In this document: positions 27,033 to 39,000 of the stretch, piece after piece
Numbering within the stretch: the first letter of the stretch is position 1
How the letters are laid out: each line of letters begins with the position of its first letter
Origin: JAVBNH01 sp031551635
Lineage (GTDB): Bacteria; Bacillota; Clostridia; Oscillospirales; Acutalibacteraceae
Assembly (NCBI GenBank): GCA_031551635.1
Contig: JAVBNH010000002.1
Coordinates: 269,384 to 333,383 of the forward strand
DNA: 64,000 nucleotides
Reading direction: 5' to 3'
Program-made: the position numbers and the translations under genes
The notes under the pieces: generated by a model
Seen by the model: the letters and a program-made list of their open reading frames with translations, nothing else
Told to the model about the DNA's origin: nothing
Database searches by the model: none

Positions 27033-27069
27033 CACTAACCGTTGAAATTAATCAACGGTTAGTGTTTTT
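27033..27069. terminator. Terminator with perfect 13-bp stem
   Basis: CACTAACCGTTGA (27033-27045) and TCAACGGTTAGTG (27052-27064), loop AATTAA, T5 on the plus strand. Lies between the C39-like gene and the convergent rpoD. Confidence 0.88.
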
Positions 27070-27086
27070 AATACGATAATAATTTA

Positions 27087-28175
<1,089 letters not shown>

Positions 28176-28207
28176 ATCCGTCTCCCTAATCTATATGTAA
28201 TTGATGG

Positions 28208-29959
28208 TTATTTTTTATTTAATAATTTTGCTAAGTCCTTAAAATCCTCATCCGGAATTTCATCGGCCATCTGCCTTGTCTGCTTCTTTTTTTCATCTTT
28301 CAGGGTATCAATATAATCCATGCACTCTCTCAGGGTAAAGGAAAAATTGTTTTTTTCATTATATAACCGCGTGAGAACGCTCATCTCGCTGCCGCTAAGC
28401 TCCTCGCTGAAGCTCTGCAGCTCAAAGCTCCTGTCATTATTGATTTTTTCGCATAAAAGTGAAAATATTCGTTTGTGGGTATCGGAAAAAAAGATTTCAG
28501 CGTTTAAAAAATCCTTCAGCCGCTTAACAAAATCAGGATTGTTGAGTATCGCGGTAATCAACTTTTCCTCGGAGGTTTTCGTCTTTTTGTTGAAGGCTTT
28601 TTCATCACTCGTGATATTAGGGTGCCCGATAAGCTGTTTTTGAACAACAGTAAATATTTCACGGCTTTCCCTCTTTTTCTGCTTTTTTAAATGCTTCTCA
28701 ATTTCAACAAATATTGCCTCTTTCGCAATATTATTTTTTGATGAAATTTCAGAAATGTAAATATCACGTTCAACGGAATTATGAATCGAAGCGAGCACCG
28801 GTATGACCGCCTTGATGAACGAGACCTTGCCGTCACTTGCTTGCAAATCAATGCCGCTTGCCGCCTGCGAAATCCTGAAAGCCGTATCACTCAGCGCACC
28901 GTCAAGAATAGACTTCATTTTTTCCGCACCGAAATTTTTGATAATCTCGTCGGGGTCTTTACCGCCGCTGAGATTTATAACTCGCACCTTCAAGGTAGTA
29001 TTTGAGAGAATCGAAATAACCTTGTCCGCTGCCTTGTGACCGGCTTCATCGTTATCATAGCAGATGAGAACCTCGTCGGCATAAGTCGAAAGCAGCTTCG
29101 CGTGATTCTGAGTGAACGCCGTGCCCATTGCCGCGACAGCATTTGTGAAGCCCGCCTGATGCAGCGCGATAACGTCCATATTTCCCTCGCACAAAATAAG
29201 CTTGCGTCCGCCGCTGTTCTTCGCGGTGTTTAATGCGTAAAGGACATTGCTTTTTTTATAGACCGCTGTCTCTGGAGTATTCATGTATTTCGGTGTCGAA
29301 TTATCAAATACGCGGCCGGTAAAAGCAATAACATTTCCGCGCAAATCTATGACCGGAAACATCAGACGGTTTCTGAAAAGGTCAATACAGCCGCCGTTTT
29401 TCGATCTTCTCGCAAGGCAGGCGGTGATAAGCAAATCTTCGCTGTAGCCTTTGCTTTTCAGATGTTTCACAAGCGAATCCCATGAATCAGGCGCGTAGCC
29501 AATGCCGAAAGAGCGGCAGATTTCATCCGAGAGAGCTCTTTTTTTTATGTATTCCTGGGCTATTTTTCCGTTTTCGCTTATTAATGAGTTGTAATAAAAA
29601 TGCGCCGCAGCACGGTTTGCCTCATATATCTGCCTTCGTACTTTTGAAGCGGTATCATCGCCGCTGTCAAGAGGGAGCTGCATATTGCTCTTATCAGCGA
29701 GGTACCTGACCGCTTCGCCGTAATCGAGATTTTCGATGTTTTTTATAAAGGTAACGCAGTCCCCACCGTTTGAGCAGCCGAAGCAGTAATATGACTGAGT
29801 GTCAAGATAGACGGTAAATGATGGAGTTTTTTCATTGTGAAAGGGACACAGTCCGACCATGGTATTGCCCTTCGATTTCAGCGCGACATAGGGTGATATA
29901 ACGGATTCAATATCGTTGCGATTCCTCAGTTCCTCAAGGAAATCGTCAGAAAACCGCAT
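28208..29959 (-). CDS. dnaG: DNA primase DnaG
   Basis: 583 residues. CHC2 zinc finger Cys38-His41-Cys59-Cys62 (LCPFHNEKTPSF to YYCFGCSNGG), the RNA polymerase core with YGGRMF-like FRNRLMFPVIDLRGNVIAFTG, and the TOPRIM motifs LCEGNMDVIALHQAG and CYDNDEAG. The C-terminal helical domain binds DnaB helicase. It makes the RNA primers at replication forks. It lies between dgt and rpoD; dnaG next to rpoD is the old macromolecular synthesis arrangement. A copy of the two-hairpin repeat lies directly upstream. Confidence 0.96.
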   Translation of the reverse strand: MRFSDDFLEELRNRNDIESVISPYVALKSKGNTMVGLCPFHNEKTPSFTVYLDTQSYYCFGCSNGGDCVTFIKNIENLDYGEAVRYLADKSNMQLPLDSGDDTASKVRRQIYEANRAAAHFYYNSLISENGKIAQEYIKKRALSDEICRSFGIGYAPDSWDSLVKHLKSKGYSEDLLITACLARRSKNGGCIDLFRNRLMFPVIDLRGNVIAFTGRVFDNSTPKYMNTPETAVYKKSNVLYALNTAKNSGGRKLILCEGNMDVIALHQAGFTNAVAAMGTAFTQNHAKLLSTYADEVLICYDNDEAGHKAADKVISILSNTTLKVRVINLSGGKDPDEIIKNFGAEKMKSILDGALSDTAFRISQAASGIDLQASDGKVSFIKAVIPVLASIHNSVERDIYISEISSKNNIAKEAIFVEIEKHLKKQKKRESREIFTVVQKQLIGHPNITSDEKAFNKKTKTSEEKLITAILNNPDFVKRLKDFLNAEIFFSDTHKRIFSLLCEKINNDRSFELQSFSEELSGSEMSVLTRLYNEKNNFSFTLRECMDYIDTLKDEKKKQTRQMADEIPDEDFKDLAKLLNKK

Positions 29960-29983
29960 GAAATCACCTTCTCTCTTAGTCCT

Positions 29984-30050
29984 TAGTAGACTGAACGCTC
30001 AATAAAAAACACTACTTGGGTTGTAGGCTTGGCAAGCCATGCCCACGATA
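29984..30050 (+). repeat. Two-hairpin dispersed repeat, copy 3
   Basis: The element ACGCTCAATAAAAAAC followed by TTGTAGGCTTGGCAAGCC and GCCCACG fills nearly the whole gap between dgt and dnaG. It has base changes in both hairpins relative to copies 1 and 2. Confidence 0.85.
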
Positions 30051-30059
30051 AATGCAAAA

Positions 30060-31052
30060 TTATTCTTCCCAAAATTTCGGAATAAATAAATCGGTGTAAA
30101 CAGATTTCGCGTATCTGTCGGACATCCCCGAAATATAGTCACATGAGGCTCTCTGCACACCTTCTGTATTTGCGATTTTCAAGTAGAGCGGCGGTAGGGC
30201 GTCCGGGTGAGTGATAAAATGGTCATAAAGTGTTATCAAAAGCGTAACCGCCTTGCTTTCCTCACCCTTGCAAATGGGGTTTGTATAAACTTTTTCGAAC
30301 ATAAACGAATGCAGGCTGTCGAGCGCTATCAATATGTCCTTCCCTAGCGTTATATCATCGCCGGAATTTTCAATTGCAGACTGCACAAGTGTGTCAATAC
30401 GCCGTGATTTTGAAGTACCCAGCACCTTTCGGATGTTCTCCGGAATGTCCTCATCGCTCATAATTCCGGCACGAATCGCATCGTCGATGTCGTGATTGAC
30501 ATAGGCGATTCTGTCCGCGATCTTTACGGCTCTGCCCTCAAGCGTCGCGGCGGGCGTACCTGTGGTATGGCAAAGAATACCGTTCTTTACTTCATAAGTC
30601 AGATTCAGACCTCTGCCGTCATTTTCGAGAATTTCCACGACTCTCAGGCTTTGCTCATAATGAGCAAATTTCCCGAAGCATATATTCAGCGCGCGTTCAC
30701 CGGCGTGTCCGAAGGGCGTGTGACCGAGGTCATGACCCAGGGCAATAGCTTCAGCCAAATCCTCATTTAGCCGCAACCCCCTGACTATTGTCCGCGCTAT
30801 CTGTGACACCTCAAGAGTATGGGTTAGGCGGGTTCTATAGTGGTCATTTTCGGGGGAGAGGAATACCTGAGTTTTATCCTTCAGGCGTCTGAAGGACGAG
30901 CAATGTGTGATGCGGTCACGGTCACGCTGGTAATCCGTGCGTACTTCACAAGGCTCCTCATGAATGCTGCGCCCCTTTGAATTAATACAGAGCGCCGCGT
31001 TCTGCGAAAGGTTTTTTACTTCGAAATCCAAAAGATATTCCCTGACACTCAT
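30060..31052 (-). CDS. dgt: dGTP triphosphohydrolase-like HD protein
   Basis: 330 residues. The HD set is complete: His78 (RLTHTLEV), His107-Asp108 (GHDLGHTPFGHAGE) and a later Asp in ADRIAYVNHDIDDA. Opening motif DYQRDRDRITHCSSFRRLKDKTQV is the dNTPase signature (split here). The family hydrolyses dNTPs, mostly dGTP, to deoxynucleoside and PPPi, and controls the dNTP pool. Position next to dnaG is common in Clostridia. Confidence 0.93.
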   Translation of the reverse strand: MSVREYLLDFEVKNLSQNAALCINSKGRSIHEEPCEVRTDYQRDRDRITHCSSFRRLKDKTQVFLSPENDHYRTRLTHTLEVSQIARTIVRGLRLNEDLAEAIALGHDLGHTPFGHAGERALNICFGKFAHYEQSLRVVEILENDGRGLNLTYEVKNGILCHTTGTPAATLEGRAVKIADRIAYVNHDIDDAIRAGIMSDEDIPENIRKVLGTSKSRRIDTLVQSAIENSGDDITLGKDILIALDSLHSFMFEKVYTNPICKGEESKAVTLLITLYDHFITHPDALPPLYLKIANTEGVQRASCDYISGMSDRYAKSVYTDLFIPKFWEE

Positions 31053-31079
31053 AAAATACCAGACCTTTTTTTAGTACCT

Positions 31080-31147
31080 TATTGGGCTAAAAGCTCAATA
31101 TTAAACAAGACTTGGGTTGTGTACTTGACAAGCCAAGCACACATTAG
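31080..31147 (+). repeat. Two-hairpin dispersed repeat, copy 4
   Basis: The most diverged copy: TGGGC-TAAAA-GCTCA, AATATTAAAC, then GTGT and ACAC arms around TTGACAAGCCAA. The outer pair change GTGG/CCAC to GTGT/ACAC keeps pairing at that position. It lies between yigZ and dgt. Confidence 0.75.
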
Positions 31148-31201
31148 TGTACATTCCTCATAAGTATATACGTTGATTGCGACAAGAACTCCTTCTTTTT
31201 T

Positions 31202-31834
31202 TCAAATTATTTTTAAAGGAGCGAATTTTTCACCGATTTTTAAGATATTTACTTTGCCGCCGCTTGAATCAATGAGCTTTAGTTGGAAGTTTTCTGCGTC
31301 CTTAATACTCAGCGAGATAGTGAGCTTCACATCCTCAGCGAAAACGCTTTCAAGCGTTTCGGCGTTAAATTCGTTTATAATAATTGTCAGTTTTGAGTAG
31401 AAATTATAGTCGCAGATTATTTCAAGTATTGAGCAAAGCCCCATTTTTACCCGAACAGCGGCATCAACCGCGATTTTCGCGCTGTGTGAATAAGCACGGA
31501 CAAGCCCGCCCGCGCCGAGCATTATACCGCCGAAGTATCGCGTGACGACTAACGCGGCGTCAAAAATATTTTCCTTAAGCAGCACATCAAGAACCGGCAG
31601 CCCCGCGGTACCCTGCGGCTCTCCGTCGTCGCTGTAGCGGCGGATATTATCGTTTCGCAGCACATAAGCATACACATTATGTGTCGCGTCATAATGCCTG
31701 CGGCGGATTTCGGCGATGAATTCAAGAGCCTCTTCACTGCAGGAAACAGGGGAGGCATAACCGATAAAACGCGAATGCTTTACTATGTATTCATCGTTTG
31801 CTCTCGCTTTTAAAGTTATATATTCCTCACTCAA
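31202..31834 (-). CDS. YigZ/IMPACT (UPF0029) family protein
   Basis: 211 residues from TTG 31834, with GGCGGTGAGG just upstream. The long ORF that begins at 31951 only adds a translation of the heptamer array (MLDAGCWMLD repeats) and is not believed. Family motifs: HSRFIGYASPV, HYDATHNVYAYVL, YSDDGEPQGTAGLPVLDVL, ALVVTRYFGGIMLGAGGLVRAY. The C-terminal ~75 residues are an EF-G domain V-like fold (DUF1949). Eukaryotic IMPACT binds GCN1; bacterial roles are unclear, probably in translation. It lies between rpmE and dgt. Confidence 0.92.
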   Translation of the reverse strand: MSEEYITLKARANDEYIVKHSRFIGYASPVSCSEEALEFIAEIRRRHYDATHNVYAYVLRNDNIRRYSDDGEPQGTAGLPVLDVLLKENIFDAALVVTRYFGGIMLGAGGLVRAYSHSAKIAVDAAVRVKMGLCSILEIICDYNFYSKLTIIINEFNAETLESVFAEDVKLTISLSIKDAENFQLKLIDSSGGKVNILKIGEKFAPLKII

Positions 31835-31895
31835 GCCCTCACCGCCTAATTTTAATGTTAGGTAAACTTTATATTTGTATATTGTACACCTTACG

Positions 31896-31958
31896 CCAGC
31901 ATCCAGCATCCAGCATCCAGTATCCAGCATCCAGCATCCAGCATCCAGCATCCAGCAT
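31896..31958. repeat. Heptamer tandem array 2, (CCAGCAT)9
   Basis: Nine perfect 7-bp units, eight CCAGCAT and one CCAGTAT (31917-31923). On the minus strand it reads ATGCTGG and lies 62 bp upstream of the yigZ start codon. The one variant unit equals the unit of array 3. Confidence 0.97.
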
Positions 31959-31977
31959 CAAGTACAACGCAAAAAAG

Positions 31978-32001
31978 CGGCACTGAGCAGTACCGTTTTT
32001 T
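31978..32001. terminator. Terminator of rpmE
   Basis: CGGcACT-GAGC-AGTaCCG with A6 on one side and T6 on the other, so it can work on both strands; it lies 34 bp behind rpmE. Confidence 0.7.
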
Positions 32002-32034
32002 ATTCACAATTAAGATTAAGGCGATACAGCGCAA

Positions 32035-32244
32035 TCAGGCGTTCTCAGTGATATTAAAACGCTTCTTGAATCTGTCTACGCGCCCGCCTGTATCAACAAG
32101 CTTCTGCTTACCCGTAAAATAGGGATGGCACTTCGAGCAAATATCAACGCGTTGGTCACCCTTTGTGGAGGAGGTTACGATAACCTCGCCGCAGGCGCAT
32201 CTGATTTCAGCCTTGGTGTACTTGGGATGGATACCCTCTTTCAT
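32035..32244 (-). CDS. rpmE: 50S ribosomal protein L31 (zinc form)
   Basis: 69 residues, normal length. MKEGIHPKY start, Zn ligands Cys16, Cys18, Cys36 and Cys39 (IRCACGEV, DICSKCHPYFTG) and the GRVDRFKKRF end. The C+ form binds zinc, and many bacteria also carry a Cys-free copy for zinc shortage. RBS GAGGTGA upstream. Confidence 0.97.
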   Translation of the reverse strand: MKEGIHPKYTKAEIRCACGEVIVTSSTKGDQRVDICSKCHPYFTGKQKLVDTGGRVDRFKKRFNITENA

Positions 32245-32421
32245 ATTGTCACCTCTTCAGTCAAAAACTAAGTATCAGCCGCCTGTATAAAAAACGGCTA
32301 TACACAACATCGGATATTCTATCACAGAGTAAAAGAAAATGCAAGCTATTTTTTTATTTTTTTCGCTTTTATGAAAGATTGTGATAAAATATTGCAAATA
32401 TGCAAAATTCCGCTAAATAAA

Positions 32422-35400
32422 TCAAGAAATTTCAAGCATTTCGCCCAGGTGAAAGGAGTAAATCAGTGTTTCACTCACAGGCATAACAAAAAGATTCTCA
32501 ATTGCTTTTTTATAGGTTATTAGCTGATTTTTATACATTTTCGACAGGTCGCCGAGAGAATTAACACGGTCTGTTTTATAGTCGACTATTACCAGGGCGT
32601 CACCCTCCCTGAAAACAAGGTCGCATTCACCCTGGACAAATACTTTTTCTTCGGAAAAAATTTCCGGCAAGCCCGGCTCAATTTCCCTCGCAGTGAGAAT
32701 AACGGCAAATTTCTTTTCGCGGTAAACCTCCGCTGAGCGCATAACCCTCTTGATGAAGTCCGACTTAACAAATTTTAAAATGTTTTCCCTGTTTATTGCC
32801 TCTGCCGCCTGCTCGGTGAGAATCCCGCCCGCGCATAAACGCCGAAGCTCGCTGTCTATATCCTTTGCGGCGTTTTCAAAATCGCAGAGCTGCATAAAAA
32901 GGTGAGTCGCCGTGCCGGTTTCGGCTCCGCTTAATTTCGAGCCGGATAAAAACGCTGGAACAGTTTTTGCAGTGTATTCGGTGCTCATTTTAACATCGGC
33001 AAGACCTGAGGCGGTATACTTTGTCTTAACAGTGTAAAGCGCCTCATATGGGTTATTGAATTCAATTTTTTCCTTAATCAGTGCAAGATATTCTTCTTTT
33101 TGTGCTATGTATTCCTCGTCTTTGTTTTCGTTTTCCAAAGAGAATTCAGTGTCCGGACTTTCCTCGGCAAAATCCTCAGATTTTATATCCGTGAAGGCTT
33201 TGACACTCACATTAATTTTTGCTTTATCTTCTGTGAAAAAGCTTTGGCTGAGGTATTCGTTTGCTGGAATGAGACCACGCAGAGCTATTCCGCTTGTTTT
33301 TTCTCTCAAAAGAGCAGCGGTTATCCACTTGCCATAGGAATTCATTTGCCTGAGCGAAAACGGTGTGATTTTATTATTCTCAATTAGCAGATTATTGTAA
33401 ATTCCGTTCACAAAAGTTGAAAGATTATCAGCGCTTATCATAAAAATCAGCTTTTCTCTCGCGCGGGTCGCCGCGACATAAAAAATTCGCATTTCATCGG
33501 AAAAAAGGTCAGCGATAATCTGTTCCTTCAGCGCCGTATAGCTCAGCGTCTCATATTGCTTCATCTCATCAAGCTCAAGGATTTTCATGCCGAGCCCTAT
33601 TTTTTGCGAAACGAGTAAATCGCCCTGATAATCTTGAGTGCTGAAGCCGTGAACGCAGTCGGCGATGAAAACAATCGGAAATTCCAGCCCTTTAGAGCCG
33701 TGAACGGTCATAAGCTTCACACAGTTGTCGTCCTTGTTGAAGGCGGCAGGTCCCAAAATCGGTTTTGTTGAGCTAGAGTCAGTTTTTATCAGAGCTGAAA
33801 TATACCTGAGAAAACCCGATAGCCCCTTGTTTGAAACACCGTCATAGGAGCGGGCGTATTCGATTAGCATGGTAAGGTTTGCGGCGCGTTTTTCACCTTG
33901 TGGCATTGAGCGGACAATGGCATAATATTTCGTCTCATCGTTCAGCGTTCGCAGGAAATCCTCCGCGCCTTCGGTTGAGGAAAGCAATCTGTACCTCTTC
34001 AGATTAAAAAGAAGCTCCTTCGATTTTTTATCGTCTTCCCTCGCTGAGAGCAGTAGTCTTTCGTAAATTGAGGAAGCTTTATAATTGATTCTTAAAAGAG
34101 CTATATCATCCGGAGTGAAGCCGTATAGCGGCGAAAGCATAACCGCCAGCAGGTCAATGTCTGAGAGAGGGTTGTCTATCGCCCTTAGATAGGAGAGCAT
34201 TATCTCAACTTCTCTGCTCTCGAAAAAAGGCTTGCCCGTGTTCAGGCTGACCGGTATGCCGTGAGACTTGAGAATTTCAGCGCAAGGAGCGATTCTATTT
34301 TTCCCGGATCTATAAAGAATGCAGAAATCACTGTAATCTACTTTTTTTCGATTACCGTTAATATCGAGGATAATATCCCCTCTTGAAACGGATTCTTTTA
34401 TCGTCTGAGCTATATACTCGGCTTCGGCAAGATGACCGTCTTTTTTACCGAAGTCAGTGAGATATTTTATTTCTGTTTCGGGATAATATTTTTCACCCTC
34501 TGGCTTTTTTCTGGCGTAATTCAGCTGCTGTGCGCCGCTATATTCAATTTCGCCGAGTGTTTTGCTCATGAGAGAGCTAAAAAGGAAATTTACTGTTTCA
34601 ATAACACTTTCGGAGCTTCTGAAGTTCTCTGAGAGAATGATTTTTGCGGGATAATTGTCATTTTCAAAAACAGGCAGCTTCTCGCTTTTTTCTATGAATA
34701 TAGCGGGGTTCGCGTTTCGGAAACTGTAGATACTCTGCTTGACGTCGCCCACCATAAAGAGATTGCCGCCGTTCTTGGAAATGCCTAAAAACAGCATATT
34801 TTGCGCGTCGTTTGTATCCTGATATTCGTCTATGAGAATTTCATCGTATTCCATAGCGGTTTTCCGAGCGAAATCGGTCAGAACAGGTTTACCGTCTGTG
34901 TTTTCATATAACAGCTTCAACGCGAGATGCTGGGTGTCTGAGAAATCAAGGGAGTTCTCGGACTGTTTCATCTCATCAAAATTCTTGATGAAGATTTTAA
35001 CCGCTCCGATAAGCTCATTGACAACAGGCTTCAGCTTTTCGATGTCCTCATAAAATTCTGCTTCGCTCATCGATAAGAGTGGGTGTATTTCCTTAATTGT
35101 TTCTTTTGCCGAAGTTCGCCTAGAGATTACAAATTTTTTCAGATTCTCATGCTCATAGCATTTTTTTGTATTAAATTTCTCAAATGTCAAAGCACCGGAA
35201 AGCTCCCGAAGTCTGTCATATTCACGGCTTTTATGAGCTTCCTCAATCTGAAGAAGCTGAGCATAATCAAGCTCAAGCAAGGCGGATGCGCTGAGACAAT
35301 ACTCTTTTTCCTCGCTCATGTATTTGTTTGTTTCATCAATGGCTTCCTCTAGGAAAGACTTGACAGAATGAATCATGTCCCCGATTTTTATGTAAATAAT

Positions 35401-36039
35401 TTCGCCCCAAATGCTGTCAAAGGCTGCTTTTTCATTGCAGAAACTTTCTTTTAAAGAATCAAGCCAATCAAAAGGGAAGGGGTAAGCGCAGGAATCCTCA
35501 TACAGCTTCAATATGATCTCTGATAGCAGGGAATCGTCTCTGCCCTTGAAAAACATCCTTAGAAGCTCCTCTAGACTTTCGCTGTAAAGGCTGTGCAGCT
35601 CCTCCATCGTCTTTTCTATTGCTGCGTTTTTTAATAAATCTCTCTCGCTGCCTGCGCAAATCCGAAAATCGGGGTTTACCGAAAGCTCGGTAAAATTTTC
35701 GCGTACAAGGCGTATGCAAAAGGAATCCATGGTCATTATATTCGCGTCATGAATGGCTATTGATAGTTTAACGAGAGCAGAAGAGCCTTGGTTTTCCTCG
35801 TTTAATTTATCAATTAGGGAAACAACCCTATGCTTCATTTCTGAAGCCGCGGCTTCGGTGAAGGTCACGACAAGTAAGTTTTCCGGCTTTGAGGGTTTTT
35901 GCTTGTCTGTCAGGCGTTCAACTACCCTTTGAGTGAGCACGGCTGTTTTTCCGCTGCCTGCCGCCGCCGACACCAGCAGAGTTCCGTCTCTTTTTTCAAA
36001 AGCCAGTCTCTGGTTATCTGTCCAAACTCTTTCAGCCAT
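32422..36039 (-). CDS. addA: ATP-dependent helicase/nuclease subunit A (AddA)
   Basis: 1205 residues from ATG 36039; AGGAGG lies 9 bp upstream, and the codon overlaps the addB stop (ATGGCTGA), giving tight coupling. UvrD-like helicase: WTDNQRLAF (Q motif), SAAAGSGKTAVL (Walker A), DEYQDTND (Walker B), VGDVKQSIYSFRNANP, LMTVHGSKGLEFP and YVAATRAREKL. The C-terminal RecB-type nuclease has the GTATHLFMQ and VDYKTDRV motif. With AddB it resects double-strand breaks up to Chi and loads RecA. Confidence 0.96.
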   Translation of the reverse strand: MAERVWTDNQRLAFEKRDGTLLVSAAAGSGKTAVLTQRVVERLTDKQKPSKPENLLVVTFTEAAASEMKHRVVSLIDKLNEENQGSSALVKLSIAIHDANIMTMDSFCIRLVRENFTELSVNPDFRICAGSERDLLKNAAIEKTMEELHSLYSESLEELLRMFFKGRDDSLLSEIILKLYEDSCAYPFPFDWLDSLKESFCNEKAAFDSIWGEIIYIKIGDMIHSVKSFLEEAIDETNKYMSEEKEYCLSASALLELDYAQLLQIEEAHKSREYDRLRELSGALTFEKFNTKKCYEHENLKKFVISRRTSAKETIKEIHPLLSMSEAEFYEDIEKLKPVVNELIGAVKIFIKNFDEMKQSENSLDFSDTQHLALKLLYENTDGKPVLTDFARKTAMEYDEILIDEYQDTNDAQNMLFLGISKNGGNLFMVGDVKQSIYSFRNANPAIFIEKSEKLPVFENDNYPAKIILSENFRSSESVIETVNFLFSSLMSKTLGEIEYSGAQQLNYARKKPEGEKYYPETEIKYLTDFGKKDGHLAEAEYIAQTIKESVSRGDIILDINGNRKKVDYSDFCILYRSGKNRIAPCAEILKSHGIPVSLNTGKPFFESREVEIMLSYLRAIDNPLSDIDLLAVMLSPLYGFTPDDIALLRINYKASSIYERLLLSAREDDKKSKELLFNLKRYRLLSSTEGAEDFLRTLNDETKYYAIVRSMPQGEKRAANLTMLIEYARSYDGVSNKGLSGFLRYISALIKTDSSSTKPILGPAAFNKDDNCVKLMTVHGSKGLEFPIVFIADCVHGFSTQDYQGDLLVSQKIGLGMKILELDEMKQYETLSYTALKEQIIADLFSDEMRIFYVAATRAREKLIFMISADNLSTFVNGIYNNLLIENNKITPFSLRQMNSYGKWITAALLREKTSGIALRGLIPANEYLSQSFFTEDKAKINVSVKAFTDIKSEDFAEESPDTEFSLENENKDEEYIAQKEEYLALIKEKIEFNNPYEALYTVKTKYTASGLADVKMSTEYTAKTVPAFLSGSKLSGAETGTATHLFMQLCDFENAAKDIDSELRRLCAGGILTEQAAEAINRENILKFVKSDFIKRVMRSAEVYREKKFAVILTAREIEPGLPEIFSEEKVFVQGECDLVFREGDALVIVDYKTDRVNSLGDLSKMYKNQLITYKKAIENLFVMPVSETLIYSFHLGEMLEIS

Positions 36040-39000
36040 CAGCATTTTCCTCCTCAAACGCTTTTTTTTCAAGCTCTTCGCAGGCTTTATTGGTCGTGGT
36101 TTTGCTGATGCTCAGGCAATCGTCGCCGCTCTCATAACCGCAGACCGCGCGATATGGACAAAAATCACATTTTACCCAGTTGCGTCTGCCGGTAGGATTA
36201 ATGTAGGGATAAACCGGAATGCGTCCCTCATGAAGGTTTTTTGCGGTTTCGGCAATTTTTTCATCAACAACCTTATTCAGGTATTTAAACGCGTCGATAG
36301 AAATAACCGAGCCTTTGACAACATTATCCTGGTTTATAGAAGCTGGAATAATTGTCCCCTCAGCTTTTTCCTCCATGCCCTTGATAACATCCTCGTTATT
36401 TAGCAGTAAGCCCTGCATTTTTCCCTGAGAAATTTTCCTCTTTTTTATATCATCTTCCGTGCTGTGCCTATCAAGGCTCGCGTTGCCGTAAACCGCCGGA
36501 AGATAAAGCATTCCCGCGGGGAGCAGCTCGCCGAAAAGCGCCTTGCCGTTTTGCCAGACACTCATGAGGTAAATCAGCATCTGCAGGTTCAGCCCCTCGT
36601 AAACCTCCTCTAGCGACAGCTCTTTTTGTTTGGATTTATAATCAATAATCCTGAAAAAACTGCCCTTGTCACCCCGCATGACATCAATGCGGTCAATCGA
36701 GCCGATAAGGGAAATTGTTGAACCGTCGTCAAGCTTCAGCTCATAAGCGGGAATTTGTTTATCATCACCGATTTTCAGCTCGACATTTTCTATTTTAAAC
36801 TTCGAGTTGGAAAATTCAAATATCAGCCTTTCGAGTATCATCAGAGCGGTTTTTGAAAAGACATCGAGAAGGAATTGATTACGCGGTGAAAGACTGTCGT
36901 AACCTCCGAGTTTTTGCTGGGCGTATGTTTTTATACATTCGTCGATTATACTTGATTTTTCGCCTGTCTCAAGAGCTGAAAGCTGCTCGACTGTAAACTT
37001 GTCCAAAAGTGTTTCGAAAATTTTATGTATTATGCTGCCTTTTTCCAAGCTTCCTATCTCCGCAGCCTGCAAGGGTCTCGCTTGAATACCGTTTTTACAA
37101 AAATATGAGAAGGGGCATGAATTGTAGTCCTCAATTTTTGAAGCTGAGAGCGTCATATCAAATCCGAAAAGCTTAACTGAAATTTCCCTGTCGGAAATTT
37201 TAACCTCTTCACCCGAATTAATTTTTTCTATTGCTCTGAGCTTTGAGGAGTATTCCTCATTGGAAGAATAATACTCCTTTAGCGCGTCACTAAGCGGCGA
37301 AACCTCAGAGAATAGACCTGCCATAACCTCAAAACCGGATTCAAGGCTTTCGATTCGCTCAAGCGGACTAATATTGTTCGTGTCCATAAAGTTCGCGTTA
37401 GGAAAATAATCCTTAATAAATCTGGGAATTTCAGAACATGAAAGCTTTTCACCGCTCGGTGAAGCGTCAGGATAAGAAATAAAAAGCTTGTCCCTCGCAA
37501 GCGAAAGCATTGTGTAGCTTATATGACGCTCCTCAATGGCTTTTTCCTCGTTTGAGGCGCTTATTGTCAAACCGTATTCCATCAGCTTATTGCGCTCATG
37601 ACTCGTGAAAATCGATGCGGGTAATGGTCTCAGTGGGAACTCGTCCTGATTCATGCCGACAAGAAAAACAGCTTTTGGAGAGTTAATTCGGATTCTGTCC
37701 GCACTGCCGATAGTTATGCTGTCATGCACATGAGGGATATCGCCGATTTGGGTATGAGCGGCAATAATAGTGAAAAGGTCAAAAAATCTAGAAGGGTCAA
37801 GGCTGTCGCTGCCGACGACATTCGCGAGCTCGTCAAGCATTGCGCACATTGAATCCCAGACAAGCGAGCAGTCAAATGCACAGTCCTGTTCCGAGAGCAG
37901 CATAAAGTTTTCAGCAGTTGCTTTCTGCTTTTCAGGAATTTTCATCAGAAGAAGAAATTCGAAAACAGCCCTGCAGGCGCCTACTCCGTCGGTATCACTG
38001 AGGTTGTCCTTTAGCTGTGATATACTTCCGACGATTTTTTTGCGCAGCTTGTTCAAAGTTTCGAGCTTTAAATAGTCCTCAGCGGTAAATTCATAACCAA
38101 AGCCTGATGGGTGATGCTTCCACTCGTTTTTCCACTCGCTGTTATCTATTTGCCAGACAAAAACATAATTTTCCAAACAGGAAATTTCCTCGATGCTTAA
38201 ATCAGATAAACCGGTTTTCAGATAGCGCAGAACGTTTTCAGTTGAAAATGAGGAGGAGGCGAGCTCCAGAGCCGCAGAAATAAAAACTATAAGCGGTTCG
38301 CAGGCGATATTATGCCTTTTGTCAAGAAAAACAGGGAGCTTATATTTTTTCAGGGAAGAGGTCAACTCTTTTGTGTATTTTCCGCTCTGTCTTTCGATAA
38401 TGACAATATCCTTGCACCTGTAGCCCTGTTCCCTGATAAGCTTTTTCGCCTGCATCGCGACAAAATCGCACTCGTCATATTTATTGAGTGCTTTGTAAAC
38501 TGTCAGGTTCGGCGCGCTCTCATTATATTTTCTGACTTTTTTTCGGTAAATCATTTTTTCAAGCGCGGCAAGCTCTTTTGAGCGGTAAAAGGTAAACTTA
38601 AAAGGGAAGTTATTATATGCGTTGTGACCGGAAAGCCGAAGCGGTTTGGCGGTAATAACCGCGTTTTTGTCAGCTATTTCCTTTATTCTTTTAATTGCAT
38701 AAACCGTGTGTGAAAAAACGCCCACACCGTCGTCAGTGTCATATGGAAACTCGGCGCAAAAGGTAAAATACACTGCCGCAGCCTGCTTTATAATTTCCTC
38801 AAGCAGTAAATACTCAAGCTCTGTGAAGCCGCGAAAAGCGTCGAGCGCCACAATTTTGTTTTTAAAAACAGGGTTGTCCCTCAAATATTCGCACAACAGC
38901 CCCAAAAGGCTGCTGTTGTCAGTAAAACGGTTTTCGACTATGGCGTTATAAAGTGTCAGAACCTTTGAAAATTCAGCGGTTTTTTCCTTGAGCGCCGGCT

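Noticed and set aside
31835..31951. N-terminal extension of the YigZ protein (MLDAGCWMLD repeats)
   Set aside because: It is only a translation of the heptamer array; a good RBS and TTG start exist at 31834 and the family begins there.
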